DNA of 36,263 bases from Bacillus canaveralius (GCF_002860125.1 NZ_PGVA01000065.1:1-36263); one strand, 5' to 3'; counted from the first letter of the stretch, positions 1 through 8,713 are shown. Translations and numbers: made by a program. Notes: generated by a model not told the origin, from the sequence alone.

Positions 1-177
1 AGGTGGAACACCCTGAAACCCGAGGACAAGAAGACAATATCTAATTCCTGTTTTCTACTCTACCAATTTTCTGCTCGTACAATTTTGCGAAAAAAACTAT
101 GCTCGTCACTTTTTCATGATAAAATAGAATACATGATTGCAAATATACGATATTCATGGGCTTTTTGTTCTGATCAT

Positions 178-200
178 AAAAGGGAACGAAACCCTTTTTT
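178..200 (+). terminator. Hairpin with T-run upstream of soj
   Basis: A 7-bp stem (AAAAGGG/CCCTTTT) is followed by a run of T. It probably ends a gene lying left of the window; in B. subtilis noc precedes soj. Bases 1-177 hold no coding region that I can support. Confidence 0.5.
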
Positions 201-275
201 CGCTTGCTGTCATATAAGGAGATTTATTTTTTGATAGTGAAGTTTTAATTATTGGAAGTAAAGGTAGGTGACATC

Positions 276-1037
276 GTGGGCAAAATCATTGCGATCGCGA
301 ATCAAAAAGGGGGAGTCGGCAAAACGACTACTTCTGTTAATCTAGGCGCCTGCTTAGCATACATAGGAAAAAAAGTACTTTTGGTTGACATCGATCCTCA
401 AGGAAATGCAACAAGCGGGATCGGAATTGAAAAAGCAGATGTCGAACAATGTATTTATGATGTTTTAGTAGACGATGTAGAAGCAATCAAAGCGATTAAA
501 CCAACTTCAGTTGAAAATTTATATGCAATTCCTGCTACAATCCAGCTGGCAGGGGCTGAAATTGAGCTCGTTCCGACTATTTCGAGAGAAGTCCGCTTAA
601 AGCGTGCTCTCGAAGAAGTGAAAGGCAATTTTGATTATATTATTATTGATTGCCCTCCATCGCTTGGATTATTGACCATTAATGCTTTAACAGCATCTGA
701 TTCCGTATTAATCCCGGTTCAGTGTGAATATTACGCGTTGGAAGGACTAAGCCAGCTCTTAAACACAGTTCGTCTTGTCCAGAAACATCTTAACCATGAT
801 CTGAAAATCGAAGGTGTCTTGTTAACGATGCTTGATGCCCGTACCAATTTGGGTATTCAAGTAATTGAAGAAGTGAAAAAATATTTCCAGGACAAAGTTT
901 ATAAAACCATTATTCCAAGAAACGTCCGCCTTAGTGAGGCTCCCAGCCATGGAGAGCCAATCATCATCTATGATCCTAAATCACGTGGAGCTGAAGTGTA
1001 TTTAGATTTGGCAAAGGAAGTGGCTGCAAATGGCTAA
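276..1037 (+). CDS. soj: ParA-family chromosome partitioning ATPase Soj
   Basis: This is a deviant-Walker ParA ATPase that acts with Spo0J on the nucleoid in origin segregation and modulates DnaA activity. The P-loop KGGVGKTT lies at residues 11-18, followed by VDIDPQGNATSG and the IDCPPSLG switch motif. I chose the GTG at 276, preceded by AGGTGA, because it gives the 253-aa protein beginning MGKIIAIANQKGG as in Bacillus Soj; a TTG at 252 would add eight residues and has no better ribosome site. The stop overlaps the spo0J start, so the two are translationally coupled. Near-complete similarity to Bacillus Soj is from memory. Identification is secure. Confidence 0.97.
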   Translation: MGKIIAIANQKGGVGKTTTSVNLGACLAYIGKKVLLVDIDPQGNATSGIGIEKADVEQCIYDVLVDDVEAIKAIKPTSVENLYAIPATIQLAGAEIELVPTISREVRLKRALEEVKGNFDYIIIDCPPSLGLLTINALTASDSVLIPVQCEYYALEGLSQLLNTVRLVQKHLNHDLKIEGVLLTMLDARTNLGIQVIEEVKKYFQDKVYKTIIPRNVRLSEAPSHGEPIIIYDPKSRGAEVYLDLAKEVAANG

Positions 1038-1887
1038 AGGTCTTGGTAAAGGATTAAATGCGTTTTTTGCTAACATCGAAGCAGACAATGAAGAGATCGT
1101 GCAGGAAATTAATCTTACAGAAATTCGCCCGAACCCATATCAGCCAAGAAAAATATTTCAACAAGAAGCAATCGACGAGTTGAAACAGTCGATTCTTGAA
1201 CACGGGATCCTGCAGCCAATTATCGTCAGGAAAACAATAAAAGGCTATGAAATTGTTGTTGGAGAGAGGCGTTTTCGAGCAGCAAAAGAAGCAAAGCTTG
1301 AGAAAATCCCGGTTGTTGTCCGCGACTTAACTGAACAGCAAATGATGGAACTGGCTGTCCTCGAAAATCTTCAACGGGAGGATTTATCGCCCATTGAAGA
1401 AGCGGCAGCTTATCAAATGCTGATGAAGAAGCTTGGACTGACCCAGGAAGAACTGGCGAAACGGCTTGGCAAAAGCCGGCCGCATATAGCCAACCACGTG
1501 CGCCTGTTGTCACTTCCACCCAAAATACAAGAACTGATTTCGGACGGAAAAATATCGATGGGACATGGCCGTGCTTTATTGGGATTGCGCCATAAAGAAA
1601 AACTGCTTGCCGTTGTAGAAAAGACAATCAAAGAAAATTTGAATGTCCGCCAGCTTGAACAACTTATTCAACAACTGAATGAACATGTTTCACGTGAAAC
1701 AAAAAAGCCTAAAGTTGAAAAAGATATTTTTATTCGCGACCGCGAATCTTTTCTCCGGGATCGCTTTGGAACCACTGTCAATATTAAACAGTCAAAAAAC
1801 AAAGGTAAAATTGAGATAGAATTTTTTTCGAAAGAAGATTTAGAAAGAATTCTTGAGTTATTGGATGACGGGGATTCAACATTATAA
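1030..1887 (+). CDS. spo0J: ParB-family partitioning protein Spo0J
   Basis: Spo0J is the CTP-dependent parS-binding clamp that loads SMC at the origin and stimulates Soj ATPase. At 285 aa it has the usual length. The N-terminus MAKGLGKGLNAFF is the Soj-activating segment, the ParB/Srx nucleotide motif GERRFRA lies near residues 78-84, and a helix-turn-helix (TQEELAKRLGKSRPHIANH) lies near 138-157. The ATG overlaps the end of soj by 8 bp. A perfect parS site lies inside the gene near codon 219, encoding HVSRET, as in B. subtilis. A hairpin terminator starts at the stop codon. Confidence 0.97.
   Translation: MAKGLGKGLNAFFANIEADNEEIVQEINLTEIRPNPYQPRKIFQQEAIDELKQSILEHGILQPIIVRKTIKGYEIVVGERRFRAAKEAKLEKIPVVVRDLTEQQMMELAVLENLQREDLSPIEEAAAYQMLMKKLGLTQEELAKRLGKSRPHIANHVRLLSLPPKIQELISDGKISMGHGRALLGLRHKEKLLAVVEKTIKENLNVRQLEQLIQQLNEHVSRETKKPKVEKDIFIRDRESFLRDRFGTTVNIKQSKNKGKIEIEFFSKEDLERILELLDDGDSTL
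1686..1701. other. parS: parS centromere site in spo0J
   Basis: TGTTTCACGTGAAACA is a perfect match to the 16-bp palindromic Bacillus parS consensus. It sits in the coding sequence of its own binding protein, which is the classical location. Confidence 0.97.
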
Positions 1888-1915
1888 GCCATCGATTGAT
1901 GGTTTATTTTTTTTT
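1886..1915 (+). terminator. Terminator of soj-spo0J
   Basis: The stem GCCATC/GATGGT has a GATT loop starting at the spo0J stop codon, followed by TTTA and nine T. Confidence 0.75.
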
Positions 1916-2033
1916 GAGATTCATAGATTGTCAAAAATCTATAGAAAAAAAGACTGGGAAAAGCAACTTCATCATGATAGTTTAATATTATTCGGCTTTT
2001 CGCAAAACGAAATAAATGACAAAGGTGAGTTAA

Positions 2034-2750
2034 ATGTTTTTATTGGGGACACTCGTCAATGGCTTGTTAATTATAATTGGATCTTTATTAGGAAAGCTGC
2101 TTCACCGCATTCCCGAGAGAATAAAAGCAACGGTTATGCACGGGATTGGACTTGCAGTTATTGTACTGGGCCTGCAAATGGGCTTTAAAAGTGCCAATTT
2201 TCTTGTTGTTATTTTAAGTCTCGTACTCGGGGCAGTAATCGGAGAATTGATAGATTTGGAAGCAAAATTGAATTCACTTGGAGGATGGCTGGAAAAAAAG
2301 GTCGGTTCAGATGCGAATGGCGGCAGTATTTCCCAAGGGTTTGTAACGGCTACACTCATTTTTGTAATCGGTGCAATGGCAATTATTGGAGCATTGGACA
2401 GCGGCATCCGTGGTGACCATGATGTCTTATATACAAAATCAATTATCGACGGGTTTACTGCGCTCATTTTAACAACTACATTAGGAATGGGAGTATTATT
2501 TTCCGCTTTTCCTGTCATGATCTATGAAGGAATGATTGCGTTGTTCGCAACGCAAATTAATCGTTTTGTTCCGGAGGCATTAATGGACAGTTTTATCCTT
2601 GAGATGACTGCTACCGGGGGAATCATGATTTTTGCAATCGGTCTGAATCTCACTGGTATCACAAAAATACGCGTCGCAAACCTGCTTCCGGGTATCCTTA
2701 TTACAGGAATTCTTGTCACTATCCTGTACGGATATGAGCGATTCCTGTAA
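2034..2750 (+). CDS. DUF554 family membrane protein
   Basis: This 238-aa polytopic membrane protein belongs to the DUF554 (YdfK/YqgA-like) family. The family has no established biochemical role; transport is often guessed. Visible features are the start MFLLGTLVNGLLIIIGSLLGKLL, a glycine-rich segment GLAVIVLGLQMGF near residues 38-50, the family-like ALDSGIRGDHDVLYTKSIIDGF near 117-138, and hydrophobic C-terminal segments. AAAGGTGA ends about 5 nt before the ATG. It converges with yyaC, leaving only 17 bp between them. The family call is confident; the function is unknown. Confidence 0.85.
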   Translation: MFLLGTLVNGLLIIIGSLLGKLLHRIPERIKATVMHGIGLAVIVLGLQMGFKSANFLVVILSLVLGAVIGELIDLEAKLNSLGGWLEKKVGSDANGGSISQGFVTATLIFVIGAMAIIGALDSGIRGDHDVLYTKSIIDGFTALILTTTLGMGVLFSAFPVMIYEGMIALFATQINRFVPEALMDSFILEMTATGGIMIFAIGLNLTGITKIRVANLLPGILITGILVTILYGYERFL

Positions 2751-2767
2751 AGAGCAGCTCTCGAATA

Positions 2768-3391
2768 TTACAGAGTATGCTCTTGTTCCACTTTCAAATT
2801 TAATTGGTGCCACGCCTGCTTGCGATCAAATGATAGGCTGGCCGCATAAATTCCTTCAGCGATCGTTTTTGCCATTTTCAATACCAAATTAAGACGAGTA
2901 TTTTGCAACACAAAAAACTCCATAAATCCGCTAACGTTCACGATTCCAGTAATATGAATATCTCCGACTGGGGGAAGCTCTTTGTTAACGCCTGCCCCCG
3001 GTTTAACGGGTCCGTCACCGATCTGGATGATACCAACACTTTTCAACCGGCCTAGACACGCATCAACGCCAATAATAAAAGGGTGGAAGTGCTTTTCTTC
3101 AATTTCGCGTAATTTTTCTTCTAAATTTACAGCATGGATCGGATCTTCCAAAGTTCCGTACACATGAAAAGGAGCAATGTTTTTTTCTTCAAGCAAGGTA
3201 CCGACAAGTGGACCTAATGAATCACCAGTAGAACGATCTGTACCTATACAGACTAGAACAATTGGGCGGCTTTTTAATGCAGGCATCAGTGCTGAAACCT
3301 CATTTGCAAGCTTCATGGCTGCCAGCTGTTCATCATGAAGAATTCTCGCTGTGCCTCCTCTTTTCTCAAACATATTGGATCTTAGATTCAT
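2768..3391 (-). CDS. yyaC: YyaC, DUF1256 spore protein (GPR-like fold)
   Basis: YyaC-type proteins are related to the germination protease GPR and are limited to spore formers; their own activity is not settled. The 207-aa product shows IVLVCIGTDRSTGDSLGPLVG near residues 44-64, and FIIGVDACLGR and GAGVNKELPPVGDIHITG further on, the conserved blocks of the family. I chose the ATG at 3391 because AGAAGGAG lies 8 nt upstream on the minus strand; an in-frame GTG at 3400 would overlap that ribosome site. It is transcribed away from the mscS gene and towards the DUF554 gene. Sporulation-specific control is likely, but I could not read a clear sigma-F or sigma-G promoter. Confidence 0.9.
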   Translation of the reverse strand: MNLRSNMFEKRGGTARILHDEQLAAMKLANEVSALMPALKSRPIVLVCIGTDRSTGDSLGPLVGTLLEEKNIAPFHVYGTLEDPIHAVNLEEKLREIEEKHFHPFIIGVDACLGRLKSVGIIQIGDGPVKPGAGVNKELPPVGDIHITGIVNVSGFMEFFVLQNTRLNLVLKMAKTIAEGIYAASLSFDRKQAWHQLNLKVEQEHTL

Positions 3392-3684
3392 TCGTTCCAC
3401 TCCTTCTCGGGTAAGTAGTAACAGTATACGGAAAAAGTATGTTACGTATACATACCTGTAATGAGAAATCGATAAACAGGGTAAAAGGGCATAGAAAAAA
3501 TTTATAGATAATGAAAAATACCTATGCAGAAAGCGTTTTTGACTCAGATAATGGCTGAAACTACAAAGTTCCCAAGAATCTTGTTAAAATAAATCAAGAC
3601 TCAATTGCCAACCATAGTATCGATATTATTTGCGTTACAGGAACGGTGTTAAGAATCAGTGATTTTATGATAAGCAGGTGTTTT

Positions 3685-4572
3685 ATGAAGAAAGAACTTA
3701 ATGAATTTTTAGAGAAAATCTTAAGTGATGAATTTTGGATATTGATGGGGCAAGGCTTTTTAAAAATTCTTGCGATCATTTTATTAACAGGAGTTGTCAT
3801 CCGAATTGGTAGATTGGCGATACGAAATATTTTCAAAGTACGCACCCGATCTCCACTGAGAATATCCGAGCGCCGGGAAGCGACTTTAATGAAACTGCTT
3901 GAAAATATTCTTTCATACGTAGTATATTTCATTGCTTTTATCATGATTTTATCGACTTTGACGATTAACGTAACGGGTATATTGGCCGGAGCAGGAATTG
4001 CCGGTTTAGCCATTGGTTTTGGTGCACAGAATCTTGTTCGCGACGTTATAACCGGATTCTTTATTATTTTTGAAGACCAGTTTTCGGTGGGCGACCATGT
4101 GAGAGTTGGCCAATTTGAGGGAACGGTTGAAGAAATCGGCCTGAGAACGACGAAAATCAAAAACTGGACAGGTGAACTCCATATTTTGCCGAATGGAAGC
4201 ATTACTGAAGTGACTAATTTTTCGCTCCATAACAGCATAGCCATTGTCGATGTATCAATTGCGTATGAAGGGGATATCGAACGGGCTGAAAAAATCATTT
4301 CAGATCTGCTCGAAACTTTGCCCGCGAAGTATGAAGATCTCGTCAACCCGCCGGAACTGTTAGGAGTGCATACACTAAACGCTTCAGAAGTCGTGTTAAG
4401 AGTTGTCGCTGAAACTTTGCCGATGCGGCATTTTGGTGTGGCGAGGATGCTGAGAAAGGATATAAAAATTTGTCTCGATGAACACGGGATGGATGTGCCG
4501 TATCCTCGTCTTGTTATGTATTCCCGACACGAAGAAGAGCTAAATAAGCGAAAGCAGTTAGGAAAAGAATAG
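3685..4572 (+). CDS. MscS-family small-conductance mechanosensitive channel
   Basis: This 295-aa protein is a small MscS channel that relieves turgor on hypo-osmotic shock. Three membrane segments are visible: around residues 15-40, 75-95, and the pore helix from about 99. The pore helix carries the glycine/alanine pattern GAGIAGLAIGFGAQNLVRD, followed by GFFIIFEDQFSVGDHV and the beta-domain LPNG motif. I chose the ATG at 3685 because GCAGGTG lies just upstream; GTG 3646 and ATG 3667 are in-frame alternatives without a ribosome site. The DUF951 gene follows 10 bp downstream, so the two probably share a transcript. Confidence 0.93.
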   Translation: MKKELNEFLEKILSDEFWILMGQGFLKILAIILLTGVVIRIGRLAIRNIFKVRTRSPLRISERREATLMKLLENILSYVVYFIAFIMILSTLTINVTGILAGAGIAGLAIGFGAQNLVRDVITGFFIIFEDQFSVGDHVRVGQFEGTVEEIGLRTTKIKNWTGELHILPNGSITEVTNFSLHNSIAIVDVSIAYEGDIERAEKIISDLLETLPAKYEDLVNPPELLGVHTLNASEVVLRVVAETLPMRHFGVARMLRKDIKICLDEHGMDVPYPRLVMYSRHEEELNKRKQLGKE

Positions 4573-4582
4573 GGGGATATTT

Positions 4583-4780
4583 ATGGAGCTCAAGGAGTTT
4601 GGCCTAAATGATGTGGTAGAAATGAAAAAGCCTCATCCTTGCGGAACGAACCGCTGGAAAATTATTAGACTCGGCATGGATATCCGGATTAAATGTGAAG
4701 GGTGCGGACATAGTGTACTCATACCGCGCCGCGAATTTTCACGGAAAATGAAAAAAATTTTGAGCAAGCATGAAGAGTAG
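4583..4780 (+). CDS. yyzM: YyzM, DUF951 small protein
   Basis: This 65-aa protein belongs to the DUF951 family. It has HPCG near residue 18 and KCEGCGHSV near residue 38, so three cysteines and a histidine could bind a metal; metal binding is inferred. The basic segment RREFSRKMKKIL follows. The ribosome site AGGGGGAT lies 5 nt before the ATG. It is 10 bp behind the mscS gene, an arrangement I recall from other Bacillaceae. The function is unknown. The last codons form the left arm of the terminator hairpin and the stop codon lies in its loop. Confidence 0.85.
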   Translation: MELKEFGLNDVVEMKKPHPCGTNRWKIIRLGMDIRIKCEGCGHSVLIPRREFSRKMKKILSKHEE

Positions 4781-4798
4781 TTCATGCTTCTTTTTTTG
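4766..4798 (+). terminator. Terminator overlapping the yyzM stop codon
   Basis: The stem AAGCATGAA/TTCATGCTT has the loop GAGTAG, which contains the yyzM stop, followed by a T-run. Confidence 0.85.
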
Positions 4799-4850
4799 TA
4801 AGAATAGATTATCCTGTAAAAAGAATAAATGTCTGGGAGATGAGAGAGAA

Positions 4851-6854
4851 TTGGCGGAAATTGTTCAATCAGCCTGTCCGTTAAATTGCTGGGATAACTG
4901 CGGCTTTCATGTAACAGTGGATGCAGGAAAAGTGAAAAAAATCGATGGCAATCCAAACCACCCAATTACCAAAGGTAAAATTTGCGGCCGCGGAAGAATG
5001 CTCGAAGCAAGGACGAACTCTAGTGAACGTCTTTTGTATCCGCTCAAAAAAATAAATGGGCAGTTCGAGCGAATTTCCTGGGATCAGGCGCTTAATGAGA
5101 TTGCAGCCAAGCTTCAATATTTAAAAGAAAGCTTCGGAACCACCTCTGTCCTTCATAGCCATGATTATGCGAATGGCGGGTTGCTGAAAAATCTCGACAG
5201 CCGTTTTTTTAACAACTACGGCGGGGTTACTGAAATCACTGGCTCTATTTGTTGGGGATCGGGGATTGAGGGCCAATCATGGGACTTTGGTGATGCTTAT
5301 AGCCATGGACCGGAAGATTTAATCAACAGCAAACAGATTGTTATTTGGGGACGGAATGTCGCCCGAACCAATATGCACTTTTTTGAGAATCTGCAAAACG
5401 CAAAACGGAATGGTGCGAAGCTGATCGTCATTGATCCGATTTATAACGCCACGGCGAAAATCGCTCATCAATACATTTCTATTCAGCCCGGAATGGATGG
5501 CATTCTCGCCGCCGGAATCATGAAAGAAATGCTGAGATTGGGAATCGAAGACAGGCACTTTATCAAAAACCATACGATCGGGTTTAAACATTTGGAAGAA
5601 GTTTTAGAGACGATAAGCATTGATGAAGTGAGCGAGTTAACTGGCGTTCCTGTCATGACGATAACTGAGCTGGCTGTTCTATACAGTGAAGGCCCGACCT
5701 CAAGTTTTTTTGGACTGGGCATGCAGCGTTATGCCAATGGCGGCAATACGATCCGTCTCCTTGATGCACTTGTGGCAGTCAGCGGAAACGTCGGCATTCA
5801 AGGCGGCGGCGCAAATTATGCGAACCGGCAGGTGGGACAGAGCTTTAATGTTCAAGCCTTAAGTTCAGCTCACAAAAAAACGGCATCCCGGCAATTTTTG
5901 ATGATGAAACAAGCTGAATCTATTTTGGCTGCGAAGGATCCGGAAATAAAAATGATTATCGTAACATGCGGAAATCCGCTGACACAGGTGCCTGACACAA
6001 ACCGGGTCAGACAAGCGTTTACATCGGTAGAGACTTTGGTTGTAATTGACCAGTTTATGACTGATACAGCTGAACTAGCTGATTATGTTCTACCGACAAC
6101 GACAGCTTTTGAGGAGGAGGATATCTACTATTCTTCTATGTACCATCATTACGCAAATTACGGCCCGAAGCTCGTTGATGCTCCAGGGGAAGCTAAATCG
6201 GATTTATGGATTTGGACAGAGCTGGCTAACCGCCTTGGTTTTGGTGCTGAATTCGCTCATACGAGATCAGAATGGCTGGAACTTGGTTTGGAATCCTTAT
6301 CTGGAGAGGGTGTTACTCTAGAAAAAATTAAACAGGATTCTTTTGCGGAGCTGCCTGTGGATACAGTACCCTGGAGAGAGCGCATTTTTAAAACGCCAAG
6401 CGGAAAATATGAATTCCTTTCTGCTGCAGCGATTAAAAAAGGCAGGCAAGGAGAGCTCTCCCTTTCCTTGCCGCATGAATCAAGATGGAGCCAGCCAGAG
6501 TTAGCTGAAAAATACCCGTTCACTTTACTGTCGATTCATCCGCTTCGTTCCAACCATTCGCAGCACTATCATTTATTGAATGGTCCAGAGCGCATTAAAG
6601 TAGAGGTTTCACCAGATATTGCTAAAAAAAGGAAACTTGCAGATAATGATTTTGTCAGAGTCTGGAATGAGCGTGGGGAGTTAAACGGGTATGTCTCGAT
6701 CATGAAGCAGGCCCATCCTGGTACAATCAATATCGATGAAGGAACCGGCCGGAAATATGGCGGTGCCGTCAATCTGCTTACATCAAGTGATGTATCGGAT
6801 AATGGGCTTGGCAGTACGGTTTATGACTGCCTTGTCAATGTGGAAAAGGTGTAA
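4851..6854 (+). CDS. yyaE: Molybdopterin-dependent oxidoreductase YyaE
   Basis: This is a 667-aa member of the molybdopterin oxidoreductase (formate dehydrogenase/DMSO reductase) superfamily; the substrate is unknown. The N-terminal 4Fe-4S motif is visible as CPLNCWDNC near residues 9-17 and the fourth cysteine in KGKICGRGR near 43-51. The Mo-bis-MGD domain follows, and the C-terminal molydopterin-binding domain starts near FTLLSIHPLRSNHSQH. There is no twin-arginine signal, so it is probably cytoplasmic. I chose the TTG at 4851 because the protein then starts MAEIVQSACPLNCW, the form I recall for YyaE; the ribosome site GGGAGATGA is about 10 nt upstream. Extending further upstream would run back into yyzM and its terminator. 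Confidence 0.88.
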   Translation: MAEIVQSACPLNCWDNCGFHVTVDAGKVKKIDGNPNHPITKGKICGRGRMLEARTNSSERLLYPLKKINGQFERISWDQALNEIAAKLQYLKESFGTTSVLHSHDYANGGLLKNLDSRFFNNYGGVTEITGSICWGSGIEGQSWDFGDAYSHGPEDLINSKQIVIWGRNVARTNMHFFENLQNAKRNGAKLIVIDPIYNATAKIAHQYISIQPGMDGILAAGIMKEMLRLGIEDRHFIKNHTIGFKHLEEVLETISIDEVSELTGVPVMTITELAVLYSEGPTSSFFGLGMQRYANGGNTIRLLDALVAVSGNVGIQGGGANYANRQVGQSFNVQALSSAHKKTASRQFLMMKQAESILAAKDPEIKMIIVTCGNPLTQVPDTNRVRQAFTSVETLVVIDQFMTDTAELADYVLPTTTAFEEEDIYYSSMYHHYANYGPKLVDAPGEAKSDLWIWTELANRLGFGAEFAHTRSEWLELGLESLSGEGVTLEKIKQDSFAELPVDTVPWRERIFKTPSGKYEFLSAAAIKKGRQGELSLSLPHESRWSQPELAEKYPFTLLSIHPLRSNHSQHYHLLNGPERIKVEVSPDIAKKRKLADNDFVRVWNERGELNGYVSIMKQAHPGTINIDEGTGRKYGGAVNLLTSSDVSDNGLGSTVYDCLVNVEKV

Positions 6855-6869
6855 AGCTATAGCCATAAT

Positions 6870-6909
6870 AACAAGCACCCTTGCGGTTAAAAGCGAGGGT
6901 GCTTGTTTT
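6870..6909 (+). terminator. First of two tandem terminators after yyaE
   Basis: The long stem AACAAGCACCCT/AGGGTGCTTGTT is followed by TTTC. The T-run is short, which may explain the backup hairpin downstream. Confidence 0.8.
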
Positions 6910-6918
6910 CGTAAAAGC

Positions 6919-6949
6919 AACAGGCCCGCTTATCGGGCTTGTGTTTTTA
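6919..6949 (+). terminator. Second tandem terminator after yyaE
   Basis: CAGGCCCG/CGGGCTTG forms an 8-bp stem with one G-T pair, a CTTAT loop, and GTGTTTTT downstream. It is a backup to the preceding hairpin. Confidence 0.7.
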
Positions 6950-7038
6950 TCTGGTACTATCTATAATTGTGAGAGGCTTGGTTAGTACCCGGAAACGGAT
7001 TTGAATAGATAAAACTATTGTTTGAGGAGTGAACCTGG

Positions 7039-8139
7039 ATGGCTTTAACAGCAGGTATTGTAGGCTTGCCTAATGTTGGTAAATCTACTTTGTTTAACGC
7101 AATTACGCAGGCAGGAGCAGAGGCGGCAAATTATCCTTTCTGTACGATTGATCCGAATGTCGGGGTAGTCGAAGTTCCCGATCATCGCTTAAATAAATTA
7201 ACAGAGCTGGTTGTCCCAAAGAAAACAGTACCAACCACCTTCGAATTTACTGATATCGCGGGCATTGTGAAAGGTGCCAGCAAAGGAGAGGGATTAGGAA
7301 ATAAATTTCTTTCTCATATTCGTGAAGTTGATGCAATTTGCCAGGTTGTCCGCTGTTTTGCGGATGATAATATTACCCATGTGTCCGGCAAAATAGACCC
7401 AATTGATGATATTGAAACGATAAATTTAGAACTGATATTAGCTGACCTGGAGTCCGTTGAAAAGCGGATTGGCCGCGTTGGAAAGATGGCCAAGCAAAAA
7501 GATAAAGATGCTGTGTATGAGCTTGAAATTCTTGAAAAACTGAAAGAAGCTTTCGAACAAGAGAAACCAGCGCGCACAGTTGAGTTTACAGAAGAACAAA
7601 TGAAAGTTGTCAAAGGGCTCCACCTACTGACGATTAAGCCCGTTCTTTATGTGGCAAATGTTGATGAAGATGATGTGGCAGACCCATCCTCGAATGAATA
7701 TGTCCAGAAGGTGAAACAATTCGCTGCAGAGGATAATGCGGAGGTTATCGTTGTCTGTGCGAAAATTGAATCTGAAATTGCCGAGCTTGAAGGCGAAGAA
7801 AAGGCGATGTTTTTGCAGGAGCTGGGCATTGAAGAATCTGGTTTGGATCAGTTAATCCGCGCAGCATATAACTTGTTGGGTTTAGCCACTTACTTTACAG
7901 CAGGTGTACAGGAAGTTCGTGCCTGGACGTTCCGAAAAGGAATGAAAGCACCCCAATGTGCCGGAGTTATCCACTCGGATTTTGAAAGAGGATTTATCCG
8001 TGCCGAAATAGTCTCTTACGATGACCTTATTGAGGCCGGCAGTATGACAGCTGCAAAAGAAGCAGGAAAAGTCCGTCTAGAAGGAAAAGACTACGAAGTT
8101 AAAGACGGCGATATTATCCATTTCCGTTTTAACGTTTAA
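7039..8139 (+). CDS. ychF: Redox-regulated ATPase YchF (Obg family)
   Basis: YchF (Ola1) is an Obg-family P-loop protein that prefers ATP to GTP and is linked to ribosomes and stress responses. The G1 motif GLPNVGKST is at residues 8-16, the G3-like switch DIAG near 74-77, and NVDED replaces the GTP-specific NKxD motif, which fits ATP preference. A C-terminal TGS domain ends in DGDIIHFRFNV. At 366 aa it has the standard length. GAGGAGTGA lies 7 nt before the ATG. In B. subtilis this gene (yyaF) also lies directly upstream of rpsF. The identification is firm. Confidence 0.97.
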   Translation: MALTAGIVGLPNVGKSTLFNAITQAGAEAANYPFCTIDPNVGVVEVPDHRLNKLTELVVPKKTVPTTFEFTDIAGIVKGASKGEGLGNKFLSHIREVDAICQVVRCFADDNITHVSGKIDPIDDIETINLELILADLESVEKRIGRVGKMAKQKDKDAVYELEILEKLKEAFEQEKPARTVEFTEEQMKVVKGLHLLTIKPVLYVANVDEDDVADPSSNEYVQKVKQFAAEDNAEVIVVCAKIESEIAELEGEEKAMFLQELGIEESGLDQLIRAAYNLLGLATYFTAGVQEVRAWTFRKGMKAPQCAGVIHSDFERGFIRAEIVSYDDLIEAGSMTAAKEAGKVRLEGKDYEVKDGDIIHFRFNV

Positions 8140-8150
8140 TAGTTGCACAA

Positions 8151-8180
8151 ATAACCCTGTACTTGCTGCAGGGCTATTTT
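8151..8180 (+). terminator. Probable terminator of ychF
   Basis: An imperfect stem, ACCCTG paired with CAGGGC, is followed by TATTTT. It is a weak T-run, so partial readthrough into rpsF is possible. Confidence 0.55.
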
Positions 8181-8252
8181 CATTCACTGGGTTTTCGCTT
8201 AAGCTCATAAATATAAACAAATATAAAGGCTTTAAGATTATTTGACAGATCA

Positions 8253-8281
8253 TTGCCTTTAGGCTATGACTATGCTATAAT
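8253..8281 (+). promoter_or_regulatory. Sigma-A promoter of rpsF-ssb-rpsR
   Basis: TTGCCT, a 17-bp spacer and TATAAT, with an extended -10 TG (TGCTATAAT). It lies 72 bp upstream of the rpsF start and leaves room for the leader structure. Confidence 0.8.
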
Positions 8282-8307
8282 TTGAACTTGTGAGTAATGT
8301 ATAGTTG

Positions 8308-8346
8308 CTCCTTGCCCATTTGGGCCGTGTAGACCAAAAGGAGGTG
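8308..8346 (+). promoter_or_regulatory. Candidate S6:S18 leader motif of rpsF
   Basis: CTCCTT (8308-8313) can pair with AAGGAG (8338-8343), which would hide the rpsF ribosome site. Inside lies the hairpin GCCCATTTGGGC, immediately followed by a CCG in the unpaired strand. Published S6:S18-binding leaders show such an exposed CCG next to a hairpin, mimicking the 16S rRNA site. That match is inferred from layout, not from a covariance model. Confidence 0.7.
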
Positions 8347-8352
8347 AAAGTG

Positions 8353-8643
8353 ATGAGAAAGTACGAAATTATGTACATCATCCGTCCAAACATTGAAGAT
8401 GAGGCTAAAAAAGCGCTAATTGAGCGTTTTAATGGCATTCTAGCTGACAATGGTGCAGAGGTAGTTGAAACAAAGGATTGGGGTAAACGCCGTCTTGCTT
8501 ACGAAATCAATGATTTGCGTGATGGCTACTACCAGATTCTGAAAGTCAACGCTGAAGCAGCTGCGGTTGATGAGTTCGCTCGTTTAGCTAGAATCAGTGA
8601 AGATATCATTCGTCATATGATTGTTAAAGAAGAAGATAAATAA
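8353..8643 (+). CDS. rpsF: 30S ribosomal protein S6
   Basis: This is the 96-aa small-subunit protein S6, which binds S18 and the central domain of 16S rRNA. It starts [17 protein letters not shown] and carries the family core [19 protein letters not shown]. The ATG at 8353 is set by the strong AAGGAGGTG 6 nt upstream; longer in-frame starts would include the leader structure. It is the first gene of the rpsF-ssb-rpsR operon. Together with S18 it probably represses the operon through the leader. Confidence 0.98.
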   Translation: MRKYEIMYIIRPNIEDEAKKALIERFNGILADNGAEVVETKDWGKRRLAYEINDLRDGYYQILKVNAEAAAVDEFARLARISEDIIRHMIVKEEDK

Positions 8644-8670
8644 GAATACAAAAATTTCCAGTTTGTAAAA

Positions 8671-8686
8671 TGTTTCACGTGAAACA
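8671..8686. other. parS: parS site between rpsF and ssb
   Basis: This is a perfect 16-bp TGTTTCACGTGAAACA in the 70-bp gap of the ribosomal operon. It is transcribed as part of the operon, where it could also form an RNA hairpin. Confidence 0.96.
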
Positions 8687-8713
8687 TTCTCTGGATGAGG
8701 GGAGTTGATTCTG

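Noticed and set aside
1-177. 3' end of an upstream gene such as noc
   Set aside because: All forward frames are either closed at once or show no recognisable protein ending, so no partial gene can be supported.
3438-3456. Inverted repeat GTATGT-N7-ACATAC between yyaC and the mscS gene
   Set aside because: It is short and AT-rich, with no recognisable regulator or promoter geometry; it could be chance.
8242-8281. Consensus -35 TTGACA at 8242 for the rpsF promoter
   Set aside because: The distance to TATAAT is 28 bp. TTGCCT at 8253 has the correct 17-bp spacing and an extended -10.
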